NCBI RefSeq assembly: GCF_014649775.1
Contig: NZ_BMTR01000008.1
Location: 124,001-188,000, forward strand
Length of the DNA: 64,000 bases
Direction of reading: 5' to 3'
DNA from: Streptomyces longisporoflavus
GTDB lineage: Bacteria > Actinomycetota > Actinomycetes > Streptomycetales > Streptomycetaceae
Shown piece after piece: positions 8,396 to 16,501 of this stretch (positions are counted from its first letter, which is position 1; the number at the start of each line of letters is the position of its first letter). Under the pieces are notes generated by a model. It did no database searches, had not been told where the DNA came from, and saw only the letters and a program-made list of their open reading frames with translations. A program made the translations under genes and the position numbers.

Positions 8396-8905
8396 ATGAC
8401 CCCCGTACTGCGTTCCGCACGCCTGAGCCTGTCCCCCTATGTCGCCGCCGACGAGGAACAGTTCGTCTCGCTGCTCCAGGACGAGGCCGTGGGCCGCTGG
8501 TTCGGGGACGGGATGCAGAGCGTGGACCAGACCCATGCGCTGTTCCGCCGGATCTTCGGTCTCGTGTACGCCGAGAACCAGTTCCCGGTGTGGGCGGTGC
8601 GGCACGAGGGCCGCTATATCGGGCACGCGGAGATAAAGCCGTCGCCCGAGAGCTGGCTCGACGGGCACGAGATCGTCTACGGCCTGTTCCGGGGCAGCTG
8701 GGGCAAGGGCCTCGGCACGGAGCTGGCCCGCCTGCTCACCTCCTACGGCCATGAGACGCTCGCCCTTCCAGAGGTGCACGCGACCGTGGACGCCCAGAAC
8801 ATCGCGTCCCTGACGGTCCTCAGGCGCCTCGGTTACACGCAGGGCCGTTCGGTGCCGGAGGACAACGGCCGCACCACGCTCCTGATGACCTCGGCGCTCA
8901 GCTGA
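8396..8905 (+). CDS. GNAT family N-acetyltransferase
   Basis: 169-aa acetyltransferase of the RimJ/RimL type. It begins with the typical RSARLSLSPY strand, has the acetyl-CoA pyrophosphate loop SWGKGLGTELA (R/Q-x-x-G-x-G/A core), and ends with the conserved ATVDAQNIASLTVLRRLGY helix found in protein and small-molecule acetylases of this group. The substrate is unknown. ATG 8396 is the first good start; no strong ribosome site precedes it. Separate from the SalK-like gene by 69 bp that contain a G-rich tract. Confidence 0.85.
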   Translation: MTPVLRSARLSLSPYVAADEEQFVSLLQDEAVGRWFGDGMQSVDQTHALFRRIFGLVYAENQFPVWAVRHEGRYIGHAEIKPSPESWLDGHEIVYGLFRGSWGKGLGTELARLLTSYGHETLALPEVHATVDAQNIASLTVLRRLGYTQGRSVPEDNGRTTLLMTSALS

Positions 8906-8932
8906 CCCCGAGGCCACCCATACCGGTGCGTT

Positions 8933-9943
8933 TCAGCTCGCTTCTGACCTCGCCACCAGCGCCAGCAGCTCGGACACCGGCATCGACCCCGCCTCGCGCC
9001 GCTCCCGCGCGAACGCGTTCGCCACGGTCTGCAACGCGTCGTTCACCGGCGTCGGCACTCCGTGCAGGCGCCCGAGCAGCGCGATCTCGCCGTTGAGGTA
9101 GTCCGCCTCGATGGTGCCCGTGCCCCGGCTCAGGCTCTGCCAGGAGGAGCCGCCGCCGCGCTTCGAGCCGTCGAAGGGCTCGAAGCTGACACGGTCGCCG
9201 CGGGCCTCCTTCTGCTCCTGCTCGCCCACCGCCTCGATACCGGCGGCGGCGAGCACCGCCTCGCCCTCGGCGCGGGCCCGCCGGTAGAGCGCGACGGCGT
9301 CGTCGCCGGCGAGTACGCCCGTGACGGCCTCGATGGAGTTGGCGAGATTGGCGAGCAGCTTCCCGTACTTCCAGCGCATCACGTCCGCCACGACGGGCGA
9401 GTGCAGCTTCGACTTCTCCAGGTCGGCGGAGATGAGACGGGCGGTGTCGTCCGTTCCCCCGGGGTAGCGGCCGAGGTGCAGGATGCCCGTGTACGGGGCA
9501 CCCGCCGCGGAGACCGAGCCCGGCTCCACGTGGGTCGCGGGCAGCCAGACGCACATCCCGTACACCCGCCGGAAGCGGCGCAGCGCGATGCGTTCGCTCT
9601 CCACGCCGTTCTGCGCGCAGATCAGCGGAAGGACCTCGCCCGCCGTTCCGCCGCCCGCCACCGGACGCCCGCTCCAGGCGTCCAGGGCGGCCGCGCAGTC
9701 CTGTGTCTTCACGGCGAGGAAAAGCACGTCGTCCGCGTGCAGTTCGCCGAGCTCTTCGGGGGTCCGGACGACGGGCAGCCGGTGGACGATCGTCCCGTCG
9801 GCCGTCCTGACCCGCAGTCCGTTCTCCCGAACCGCCTCGTAGTGCGCGCCCCGCGCGACGAGGACCACGTCGTGGCCGCTCTCCGCGAGGCGTCCGCCCA
9901 CCGTGCCGCCGATCGCCCCTGCTCCGATGATGATGTAGCGCAT
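8933..9943 (-). CDS. 2-dehydropantoate 2-reductase family protein
   Basis: ApbA/PanE family NADPH-dependent ketopantoate reductase, predicted to reduce 2-dehydropantoate to pantoate for coenzyme A synthesis. N-terminal Rossmann motif GAGAIGG follows MRYIII, the central region has the ICAQNGVES block, and the C-terminal helical domain holds the conserved KYGKLLANLANSIEA Lys/Asn residues and a late SL.RGTGTIEADYLNGEI block. 336 aa, slightly longer than the usual 300-310. It stands alone on the minus strand, tail to tail with the GNAT gene. Many genomes have several such paralogues, so the true substrate is uncertain. Confidence 0.82.
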   Translation of the reverse strand: MRYIIIGAGAIGGTVGGRLAESGHDVVLVARGAHYEAVRENGLRVRTADGTIVHRLPVVRTPEELGELHADDVLFLAVKTQDCAAALDAWSGRPVAGGGTAGEVLPLICAQNGVESERIALRRFRRVYGMCVWLPATHVEPGSVSAAGAPYTGILHLGRYPGGTDDTARLISADLEKSKLHSPVVADVMRWKYGKLLANLANSIEAVTGVLAGDDAVALYRRARAEGEAVLAAAGIEAVGEQEQKEARGDRVSFEPFDGSKRGGGSSWQSLSRGTGTIEADYLNGEIALLGRLHGVPTPVNDALQTVANAFARERREAGSMPVSELLALVARSEAS

Positions 9944-9977
9944 GGGGCCGAGCCTCGCACATCCGGCCGGGGAGTGA

Positions 9978-10364
9978 TCAGGTTTCCGGCGTACCGTCGT
10001 CGGCGCTGAACGGCGTGCCCTGGTGGAACCAGAGCAGCCACTCGCCTTCGTACCGGCGCCACAGTGAACTGCGGTGCGCCGTACGCCCGTTGCTCTCGGT
10101 GTCGAACGTGAGGTGTACGACGTCGTCGGCGAGCTGGACGCCCCGCATCCGGGAGGTCATGATCGGGCGGCCGGTCCGGTGCGTGTTCTCGCTGAGCGCC
10201 TTGATGATCGACTCACGGTCCCAGGGGGTGCCGGAGGCGCCGAACTCGGTGAACTCCGGGTGCAGCAGCGCGGCGAGCAGGGCGGGCTGCGTACGGACCT
10301 CGGGGGCGAGCAGCCGGAGCTCGGCCTCGATGGCCGCCTCGACGGCGGGGGTGCGATCAGCCAC
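9978..10364 (-). CDS. NTF2-like (DUF4440) family protein
   Basis: 128-aa protein with the alpha+beta cone pattern of the NTF2-like/DUF4440 group: N-terminal helix EAAIEAELRLL, the HPEFTEFGASG strand, the WDRESIIKAL helix and a C-terminal SSLWRRYEGEWLLWFHQGTPF sheet. Members act as small enzymes or binding proteins; no catalytic residues can be assigned. GTG at 10364 overlaps the last 8 bases of the upstream DUF1697 gene, so the two are probably cotranscribed. Confidence 0.78.
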   Translation of the reverse strand: MADRTPAVEAAIEAELRLLAPEVRTQPALLAALLHPEFTEFGASGTPWDRESIIKALSENTHRTGRPIMTSRMRGVQLADDVVHLTFDTESNGRTAHRSSLWRRYEGEWLLWFHQGTPFSADDGTPET

Positions 10365-10920
10365 GGTCCGGCTCCCGGGTGAGCTCCACCAGCTTGGCGA
10401 CGGTGTTCCAGTTGCGGGACGTGGCGATGAGGCCCTTGAACAGGGCCGGGCGTGACAGGGCCTCGCCCAGCTTGGAGCGGCCGAGGCCGTCCGGCGCGTA
10501 GAGGTAGAGGGCGCGGTCGCCGAGCCGGAACTCCTCGGGCAGGAACGCCGCCCGGTCGATGTTGTCGAGCCGGGAGGCGTCGACCGGCTCGGAGAAGTAC
10601 GTGACGTGGAGTTGCTTTCCTTCGAGGGAGGCCGCCGGGAAGGGGCAGGCGTCGGCGACCGCCTTCAGATAGGCACCGTCGCGCACCAGGACGTCCACGG
10701 CGAAGCCGAAGTGCCCCTCGATGGCCTCGCCCACCCGCGCGGCCAGGGTGTCCTCGTCGGCCGCCTCGCTGGTGAAGACCGCGTTACCGCTCTGCAGATG
10801 GGTGCGTACGTCGCCGAACCCCAGCCCGGAGAGCAGCGGCCGCAACTCCCCCATCGGCACCTTCTTGTTGCCGCCCACATTGATGCCGCGCAGGAGCGCC
10901 GCGTATGCCTTGACCGTCAT
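10357..10920 (-). CDS. DUF1697 domain protein
   Basis: 187-aa member of DUF1697, recognised by the opening AALLRGINVGG, the GELRPLLSGLGF helix, HLQSGNAVF strand and the C-terminal TSRNWNTVAKLVEL motif. The function of the family is unknown. ATG 10920 is preferred over an in-frame GTG two codons upstream since related proteins begin close to MTVKAYAALL; no clear ribosome site precedes either. The stop overlaps the GTG start of the NTF2-like gene. Confidence 0.85.
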   Translation of the reverse strand: MTVKAYAALLRGINVGGNKKVPMGELRPLLSGLGFGDVRTHLQSGNAVFTSEAADEDTLAARVGEAIEGHFGFAVDVLVRDGAYLKAVADACPFPAASLEGKQLHVTYFSEPVDASRLDNIDRAAFLPEEFRLGDRALYLYAPDGLGRSKLGEALSRPALFKGLIATSRNWNTVAKLVELTREPDRG

Positions 10921-11002
10921 CCGCACACCATAAGACGGCCGCCGCGCCCCGTGGGGGTGGGCGCGGCGGCCGCCTGTCCATTGGGTGTTGCCCGATCAGG
11001 TG

Positions 11003-12211
11003 TTACTCGACGACCTTGAGCAGCTTGTTGGGCGTGCCCTCGCTCGGGTTCGAGATCTTGTCCGCGGTCGCTCCGTCGGTCAGGGCCTTGGCGACGGCGT
11101 CCGGCTTGGCGTCCGGGTGGGCCGCGAGGTAGACGGCGGCGGCGCCCACGACGTGCGGGGTCGCCATCGACGTGCCGGAGATGGTGTTGGTGGCGTCGTC
11201 GCCCGTGTTCCAGGCGGACGTGATGTCCGAGCCCGGCGCGTAGATGTCCACGACCTTGCCGAAGTTGGAGAAGTCGGACTGCTCGTCGTCCTTGGTGGAG
11301 GAGGCGACCGTGATGGCCTCCGGCACGCGGGACGGGGAGCCCTGGCCGGCGTCCGAGGACTCGTTGCCGGCCGCGACCGCGAAGGTGACGCCGGAGGCGA
11401 TGGCCTTCTGGACCGCCGCGTCGAGCGCTTCGTCGGCGCCGCCGCCCAGACTCATGTTGGCGACCGAGGGGCCCTCGTGGTTCTTGGTGACCCAGTCGAT
11501 GCCGGCGACGACCTGCTCCGTGGTGCCGGAGCCCTGGTCGTCCAGGACGCGGACCGCGACGATCTTCGCCTTCTTGGCGACGCCGTGCGCCTCGCCGGCG
11601 ATGGTGCCGGCGACGTGCGTGCCGTGGCCGTTGCCGTCGTCCGCGTTGTCGTCGTTGTCGACGGCGTCGAAGCCGGAGGTGGCGCGACCGCCGAAGTCCT
11701 TGTGGCTGACGCGGACACCGGTGTCGATGACGTACGCCGTGGCGCCCTCACCGGCCGCGTCCGGGTACGTGTACTTCTTGTCGCCCGCGGTGTCGTCCTG
11801 GTCGATGCGGTCCAGGCCCCACGACGGCGGGTTGTCCTGCGTCGCGTTGATGCTGAACTTCTTGGACTGGACGACCTTGCCGACGGCCGGGTCGGCGGCC
11901 AGACGCTTGGCCTCGGTCTCGCTGAGGCTCTTCGCCGAGAAGCCGTTGATCGCGGAGGAGTAGTTCCGCTTCAGCTCGCCGCCGTACTCCTCGGCGAGGT
12001 CGGACTTGGCTCCCTTGTCGGCCTTCTCGTCGAGCATGACGATGTAGCTGCCTGCGACGGCGCCCTTGGCGTCGGCTCCGTAGACCTTGCCCTCGGCGGG
12101 GGTTGCCGCACCGGCGAACGAGGTCGCGAAGACGGTGACGCCGGCCGCGGTGGCGGCGGTGGCTATCGCCGCGACGAGCTTCACCGAGCGGACACGCTTG
12201 TGAGTTGCCAT
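11003..12211 (-). CDS. Secreted subtilisin-like serine protease (S8, proteinase K type)
   Basis: Extracellular endopeptidase. A Sec signal peptide (about 1-35, ending SFAGAA) is followed by an I9 inhibitor-type propeptide (about 54-120, with SYIVMLDEKAD) and the catalytic domain from about residue 130. The triad is intact: D163 in VIDTGV, H196 in GHGTHVAG, S348 in GTSMATP, with oxyanion N283 in AAGNES. 402 aa without any C-terminal appendage. Expected to self-cleave the propeptide after export. A possible promoter is described under the upstream intergenic region. The substrate is not predictable. Confidence 0.95.
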   Translation of the reverse strand: MATHKRVRSVKLVAAIATAATAAGVTVFATSFAGAATPAEGKVYGADAKGAVAGSYIVMLDEKADKGAKSDLAEEYGGELKRNYSSAINGFSAKSLSETEAKRLAADPAVGKVVQSKKFSINATQDNPPSWGLDRIDQDDTAGDKKYTYPDAAGEGATAYVIDTGVRVSHKDFGGRATSGFDAVDNDDNADDGNGHGTHVAGTIAGEAHGVAKKAKIVAVRVLDDQGSGTTEQVVAGIDWVTKNHEGPSVANMSLGGGADEALDAAVQKAIASGVTFAVAAGNESSDAGQGSPSRVPEAITVASSTKDDEQSDFSNFGKVVDIYAPGSDITSAWNTGDDATNTISGTSMATPHVVGAAAVYLAAHPDAKPDAVAKALTDGATADKISNPSEGTPNKLLKVVE

Positions 12212-12591
12212 GAAGAGGGGTCTCCTCGTGGTGCTTGTGGGGGGTATGTGGGGGGTTTCAAAACTTCACTGCAACGCCCCCCGAGATCCGGAAGATCTCC
12301 GGGCGTTGGGACGAAACCATGTCTGATTGACGCGCGCAGATCAATACCTACATACACCTGTGACTTGTTCAACAAGGTTCTGTAATAACAAATCGGGCCC
12401 CCGTCGGCAGATCGGACACCGCGGGGCCGAATCCCGTAAGTCGCCATAGATGTAAGGGGCTTGTGACGCCCCGGCCCGGCGGTGGCCGCGGTGGCTGCCG
12501 GACCCCCTGGGCATGAAAGAACGCCGGACGGGCTGGAGGTGTCCAGCCCGTCCGGCGTTCGGGGACGATGTCGGCGAAGGCGGTGGGGCCC
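12212..12591. other. 380-bp intergenic region upstream of the protease gene
   Basis: No gene is seen. It holds the protease leader, a terminator hairpin (12519-12560) and a lower-GC core. On the minus strand TTGAAC (12367-12372) and TAGGTA (12345-12350) are 16 bases apart and could be a promoter about 130 bases before the protease start. A 13-base palindrome with arms CTTGTT/AACAAG (12364-12376) overlaps the -35 element and could be an operator. The protease start is preceded by GAGGAGACC-like purines. Confidence 0.4.
12519..12560 (-). terminator. Strong hairpin terminator after the phosphatidyltransferase gene
   Basis: A perfect 19-base-pair stem (arms 12519-12537 and 12542-12560) with a 4-base loop, very GC-rich, beginning 31 bases beyond the stop of the minus-strand CDP-alcohol phosphatidyltransferase gene. 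No U tract follows, as is common in Streptomyces. Confidence 0.75.
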
Positions 12592-13611
12592 TTACACCGT
12601 CGTCAGAACCTTGCGCTCCTCGAAGGAGTCGATGGTCCGCGTGAAGTCCCGCGTCGAGAGCAGCAGCTTGTAAATGATGGCGAGCTCGAAGACGAGGAGC
12701 AGCGCGCCGGAGACGATCGTCGCCGGAAGCACCACGTCGAACAGCGGGCCGATCATGAAGACGCCCATCTGGAACTCGATGCCGCTCACCAGGTGCGTAC
12801 GAATCCGGTGCCGCAGCAGGAAGGAGCGCGCCCGCAGGTACGCGGGGAACTTGCCCCGGAACTCCTGGTGCAGGTCGATGACCTGCTTCTTGGGCGCGGG
12901 TGCGGCCCCGACGGCCTCGACGGCCTCCAGGGCCTCCACGGCCTCCACGGCCTCCACGGCCTCCGGAGTCTGCGGCACTCCCTGCTCCGCCCGCGTCTTC
13001 TGCAGGTCCTGCTCGATGTCGGCCTCGGGGTTGTCCCGCAGGAGGTCCTCCATGAAGGCGAGCTCGGCCTGGTTCTCGGCCCGGCGCGCCGCCCGCATGC
13101 GGCTCTTGATCTGCTTGCGCATGGTGTGCCGGATCTTGAAGATCTCGAGCCCGTTGATGTAGCGCAATGTGTCGAGGGCCACCACGGCGACCGCGGCCCA
13201 GATATAGAAGGCATCCCCGGTGCGGTGGAACTGTCCGCCCATCAGGGCCACCGCACACGCCATCACGCGAATCCGGTCGAAGACGAAGTCCAGCCAGGCG
13301 CCGAATACCGAACCGGTGCCGGTGAGGCGCGCGACCTTTCCGTCCATGCAGTCGAGGATGAAGCTGCAGTGGTAGACGACGGCGCCGACGACCAGCCACT
13401 GCCAGTCACCCATCGCGAAGAACGCCGCGGAGACGAGCCCCAGCAAGAACGCGCCCCAGGTGATCTGGTTGGGCGTGATCCGGGTCCGCATCGCCGTCCA
13501 CCGCACGAGAGGCGTGGCGACCGGATCGACCAGAATCACGGTCCACCAGGCGTCTCGCTTCTTCTGGGTAATACGGCGCACCTCGTCGAGGGGCGGTATG
13601 TCTCGTCGCAT
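12592..13611 (-). CDS. CDP-alcohol phosphatidyltransferase family membrane protein
   Basis: Integral membrane enzyme moving a phosphatidyl or phospho-alcohol group from a CDP donor. The full signature D-x2-D-G-x2-A-R-x8-G-x3-D-x3-D is present at D87, D90, G91, A94, R95, G104, D108, D112. Hydrophobic segments lie near 50-80, 115-150 and 290-315. Between the membrane parts is an unusual polar insert (about 165-240) with Arg/Lys-rich helices and an Ala-Val-Glu repeat, so the protein (339 aa) is much longer than PgsA or Pis. The alcohol acceptor is unknown. ATG 13611, monocistronic, ends at a strong terminator. Confidence 0.88.
   Translation of the reverse strand: MRRDIPPLDEVRRITQKKRDAWWTVILVDPVATPLVRWTAMRTRITPNQITWGAFLLGLVSAAFFAMGDWQWLVVGAVVYHCSFILDCMDGKVARLTGTGSVFGAWLDFVFDRIRVMACAVALMGGQFHRTGDAFYIWAAVAVVALDTLRYINGLEIFKIRHTMRKQIKSRMRAARRAENQAELAFMEDLLRDNPEADIEQDLQKTRAEQGVPQTPEAVEAVEAVEALEAVEAVGAAPAPKKQVIDLHQEFRGKFPAYLRARSFLLRHRIRTHLVSGIEFQMGVFMIGPLFDVVLPATIVSGALLLVFELAIIYKLLLSTRDFTRTIDSFEERKVLTTV
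12911..12964 (-). repeat. In-frame 9-bp tandem repeat (six units)
   Basis: Six units of ACGGCCTCC on the plus strand (two units with one mismatch) encode an (Glu-Ala-Val/Leu) repeat in the cytoplasmic linker of the phosphatidyltransferase. Length can change by slippage without frame loss. Confidence 0.85.
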
Positions 13612-13834
13612 GTGGGGTCAACTTCCTGGCGTTCGCGGAACGTTCACCTCACGCTAAGAAGCCATTGGTTCAACTTACAAGTAGCAGAGCGTGCAACCTT
13701 TCGGGTGGGGTAATGGTCGAACGGGCAAGACGAGTCAATACCTATGCCAGAACCACCCTGCGTTACCTGAGCGTTATCGAACGACAGGTATGTAACAGAA
13801 TTGTCCGGGGTGCAACGGAATAGCGTTTTCAAGC
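13612..13834. other. Lower-GC intergenic region, promoter of the phosphatidyltransferase
   Basis: About 220 bp with no convincing gene, distinctly lower in GC than its surroundings, lying upstream of the minus-strand phosphatidyltransferase. A 62-codon open frame exists on the minus strand but has no ribosome site or family features. TTGACT with ATTACC 18 bases later on the minus strand is a weak promoter candidate. Confidence 0.3.
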
Positions 13835-13885
13835 ATCGGGCTCGCGCCCGTCGGGGCGAATGCAGTACGCCCCGACGAGCCCGAT
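13835..13885 (-). terminator. Hairpin terminator after the glycosyltransferase gene
   Basis: An 8-bp outer stem (ATCGGGCT 13835-13842 with AGCCCGAT 13878-13885) and a 10-bp inner stem (13849-13858 with 13868-13877) enclose a 9-base loop, with a 6-base bulge on one side. It begins 23 bases beyond the glycosyltransferase stop on the minus strand and is followed by GCTTGAAAAC. Confidence 0.6.
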
Positions 13886-13908
13886 CCGCGTCCCGACGGC
13901 CGCCGGCG

Positions 13909-15129
13909 TCACCTCCCGGCCGGCCCCGCCGCCTTCGCCAGCTCCTCCTCGATCAGGTCCGCCGCCCTCTTCGTGCCGCCCTCCCCCGCCATCCCGGCGC
14001 GTATTCCGGCCAGACGCCGCGCCACCTCCGGGTCGTCCGTCAGGGCGAGCACGGCGTCCCGCAGCGTCCGGGCGGTGACCTCCTCCATCGGTATGTGCCG
14101 GGCCACCCCGAGCGCCTGGAGCATGTCCGCGTTGCCGAACTGGTCGACGGCCTGCGGCACCGCGACCATCGGCGTCGCGGTGGCGAGTCCTTCCTGGCTG
14201 CCGCCCGCGCCGGCGTGCGTGATGAAGGCATCGGCCTGCTTGAGGACCGCGAGCTGCGGGACCCACTGGCGGACCTCCACGTTCCGGGGGATGTCCCCCA
14301 GTTCGCCCGCCTCGACGTGCTTGCCGACCTGGAGCACCACATGCCAGCCGGGCAGATCCCCGAACGCCTTGACGCACTCGCGATAGAAAGCGGGCTGCTT
14401 GGTGAAGGACGAACCGAGCGAGACGAGCAGCACCTTCTCCGCGTCGGCAGGACGCCGCCAGTCGCCCTGCGCCGAGCGGTCGCCCTGGCAGGCGCCGACG
14501 AATGTGTGCACCGTCTCGTCGACCCGGTCGGCGTTCGGCTGGAGCGCCTTGGGGATCAGGACCAGCGAGCGGGGCGGGCGGCCGACGAAGGAGTCGGGGT
14601 CCTGAGTGACACCGTTCTCCTCCAGCCAGGCATGGAAGCGCGCGTAATACGCCTTCCCGCGCTCGGTTTCCTTCAGCTCGGCGTACATCGGCTCCGAGAC
14701 CTCTTCCTCATAGCCGTCCCAGGCCACGAGGTTCGGTGAGAGCGAGATCTCGGGCACACCCCAGCGGCGGGCGAGCACCCGCGCGGGATACGAGGTGATG
14801 TCGTGCAGGACGAGGTCCGGCTCGTCGCCCTCGTACGCCGCCGCCAGCTGCGGCAGCGTCTCGATCCCCTCGGTGAGGAACGGTTCGATGTTGTCGATCA
14901 GTTCGGTGCCCCAGGCCTCGGGGTCGTCGTCCGGGCCCGGCAGCGTCGTCTCGAAGAGCACGGGCTCGGCGCCGGTCTCGGCGACCTTCCCGGCGAAGAG
15001 CGGCGGGATCGCGTACGTCACGCGGTGGCCGCGGGCGACGAGCTCACGGATCACTTCGAGGCTCGGGTTGACGTGCCCGTGCGCGGCGATGGAGAACATG
15101 GCGATATGGGCACGCTGGCGTGAGGTCAT
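13909..15129 (-). CDS. Macrolide-type UDP-glycosyltransferase (OleD/Mgt family)
   Basis: GT1 enzyme of the MGT family that transfers glucose from UDP-glucose to macrolides and other hydroxylated molecules, usually as self-resistance or xenobiotic inactivation. The N-terminal domain opens with MFSIAAHGHVNPSLEV including the catalytic His, and the C-terminal sugar-nucleotide motif is HAGAGGSQEGLATATPMVAVPQAVDQ-like (split here: HAGAGGSQEG, then PQAVDQFGNA). 406 aa, normal for OleD. No biosynthetic macrolide genes are nearby, so a general detoxification role is likely. A 14-bp palindrome lies just upstream of the ATG and suggests control by a TetR-type repressor encoded elsewhere. Confidence 0.92.
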   Translation of the reverse strand: MTSRQRAHIAMFSIAAHGHVNPSLEVIRELVARGHRVTYAIPPLFAGKVAETGAEPVLFETTLPGPDDDPEAWGTELIDNIEPFLTEGIETLPQLAAAYEGDEPDLVLHDITSYPARVLARRWGVPEISLSPNLVAWDGYEEEVSEPMYAELKETERGKAYYARFHAWLEENGVTQDPDSFVGRPPRSLVLIPKALQPNADRVDETVHTFVGACQGDRSAQGDWRRPADAEKVLLVSLGSSFTKQPAFYRECVKAFGDLPGWHVVLQVGKHVEAGELGDIPRNVEVRQWVPQLAVLKQADAFITHAGAGGSQEGLATATPMVAVPQAVDQFGNADMLQALGVARHIPMEEVTARTLRDAVLALTDDPEVARRLAGIRAGMAGEGGTKRAADLIEEELAKAAGPAGR

Positions 15130-15148
15130 GTCCGGAACCTTAAACGAG

Positions 15149-15162
15149 ACGAGACGTCTCGT
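15149..15162. promoter_or_regulatory. 14-bp palindrome upstream of the glycosyltransferase
   Basis: ACGAGACGTCTCGT is a perfect palindrome 20 bases upstream of the glycosyltransferase ATG, extended on one side by a further GAGACG-like half. This is the form of a TetR-family operator. No TetR gene is adjacent. Confidence 0.55.
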
Positions 15163-15205
15163 GCAACCGGATGACCTGTCCGACGCGGCCGACTCCGCGA
15201 TGTGC

Positions 15206-16501
15206 CTATCTCTGGTACCGCGCCAGCACCAGGTTTCCGTCCTCCACCAAGCGCTCGCGCAATTCGTCCGGACCGATCGCCCCGCTGTAGTACTCCTGGA
15301 GTGCCGGGGTGGCCACCTTGTCCTTCCACTCCGGATAGCCGCGCACGGACTGCGCGGGCGCCGGGCGCAGACCCTCGGCGAGGGCCGTGCCCGCGGCCCA
15401 GTCGTCCTTCTTCGTGCGCAGGGCGGGATCCTTCAGCGCCTCCTTGCCCGTCGGCAGCATCCAGTCGCCGCGCGCGAGTTTCACCATGTTGTCCGGCTGC
15501 AGGAAGAAGTCGATGAACTCGGCCGCCTCCTTCTTGTGCGGGCTGTCCTCGGAGACGGACAAGGTCTGCGGGCTGACGCCCTGCGCGAGGCCCTCCGCTC
15601 CGGCCGGAGCGGGAAGCACCTGCCAGTCGAAACCCTTCGGCGCCTGCTGGACGATCTGCTGGCGGTAGGAGAAGCCGAGCGGGACCATCGCGTACTTCCC
15701 GCCGAAGAAGCCGGGCAGCGTGTCGGAGCCGCCCATGCCCAGGGTGGTTCCGGACGCGCTCTTGTCGGTGTTGACCTGGTCGTGGACCGTACGCGGCATG
15801 ATCTCGTCGGCCGCCTCGAAGCGGACGTCGACCTTGCCGTCCTCGCCCCGGTGGAACATCTTTCCGCCGGTCGACAGCGAGAGGTTCAGCGTCGCGGACA
15901 CCGGCTCCTTGAGCGGCCAGGCCACGCCGTACTTCCCGTCCTTGCCGTCGCCCAGCTCCTTGCTGACCGAACGGAACTCCTCCCAGCTCCACGGTTTGTC
16001 GGGGGTGGGAATCCGCACGCCCGACTTCTTGAGCCACTTCGCGTTGGCGATCAGGACCCGGGGCTCCTGGAGGAAAGGCACTCCGTAGACCTTGCCGTCG
16101 AACGTCGCCGTCTGCCAGCTGCGCTCGGGGATGTCGGACTTGAGGCGCTCGGGGAGCAGCTCGCCGATGTCCGCGAGATACCCGCCGTACGCGAAGTCGG
16201 CGAGGTCGTCCGAGGCGTCGTGGATGATGTCGGGCGCCTCGCCGCCCTCGAAGGAGGTCAGCAGCTGGTCGTGGACGCTGTCCCAGCTGCCCTGCACGTA
16301 TTCGACGCGGACATCGGGGTGGGTTTCGTTCCACTCCTCGACGAGGGCCTTGTTGGCGTCGACGGACTCCTTCTGCCAGGCCAGGGACTGGAACTGGAGC
16401 GTGATCTTCCCGTCGTCGTCGCCCGAGTCGCCGCTGCAACCGGTGAGCAGCAGCGCGAGCGCCAGGCCGGCGGCGGTCACGAGACGTGGTGCTGCGCGCA
16501 T
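15206..16501 (-). CDS. Sugar ABC transporter substrate-binding lipoprotein
   Basis: Family 1 extracellular solute-binding protein, 431 aa. The lipoprotein signal ends at LLTGC within the first 22 residues, so it is tethered outside. The mature protein has the family features VEEWNETHPDVRV, FEGGEAPDIIH, and the C-terminal AAEFIDFFLQPDN block. ATG 16501 overlaps the stop of the upstream permease gene (ATGA), fixing the start. Third gene of a binding protein-permease-permease operon (transcribed leftwards). The sugar is unknown. A longer in-frame reading runs back through the permease gene and is rejected. Confidence 0.9.
   Translation of the reverse strand: MRAAPRLVTAAGLALALLLTGCSGDSGDDDGKITLQFQSLAWQKESVDANKALVEEWNETHPDVRVEYVQGSWDSVHDQLLTSFEGGEAPDIIHDASDDLADFAYGGYLADIGELLPERLKSDIPERSWQTATFDGKVYGVPFLQEPRVLIANAKWLKKSGVRIPTPDKPWSWEEFRSVSKELGDGKDGKYGVAWPLKEPVSATLNLSLSTGGKMFHRGEDGKVDVRFEAADEIMPRTVHDQVNTDKSASGTTLGMGGSDTLPGFFGGKYAMVPLGFSYRQQIVQQAPKGFDWQVLPAPAGAEGLAQGVSPQTLSVSEDSPHKKEAAEFIDFFLQPDNMVKLARGDWMLPTGKEALKDPALRTKKDDWAAGTALAEGLRPAPAQSVRGYPEWKDKVATPALQEYYSGAIGPDELRERLVEDGNLVLARYQR

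Noticed and set aside
10985..12385. 466-codon plus-strand frame opposite the subtilisin gene
   Set aside because: The minus-strand protease has a signal, propeptide and full catalytic triad; the opposite frame is low-complexity Gly/Asp/Val.
13644..13832. 62-codon minus-strand ORF in the low-GC gap
   Set aside because: No ribosome site, no Streptomyces third-position bias and no family; more likely promoter DNA of the phosphatidyltransferase.
13909..15129. Part of a macrolide biosynthetic cluster
   Set aside because: No polyketide synthase or sugar genes are near; the glycosyltransferase stands alone and is of the inactivating type.
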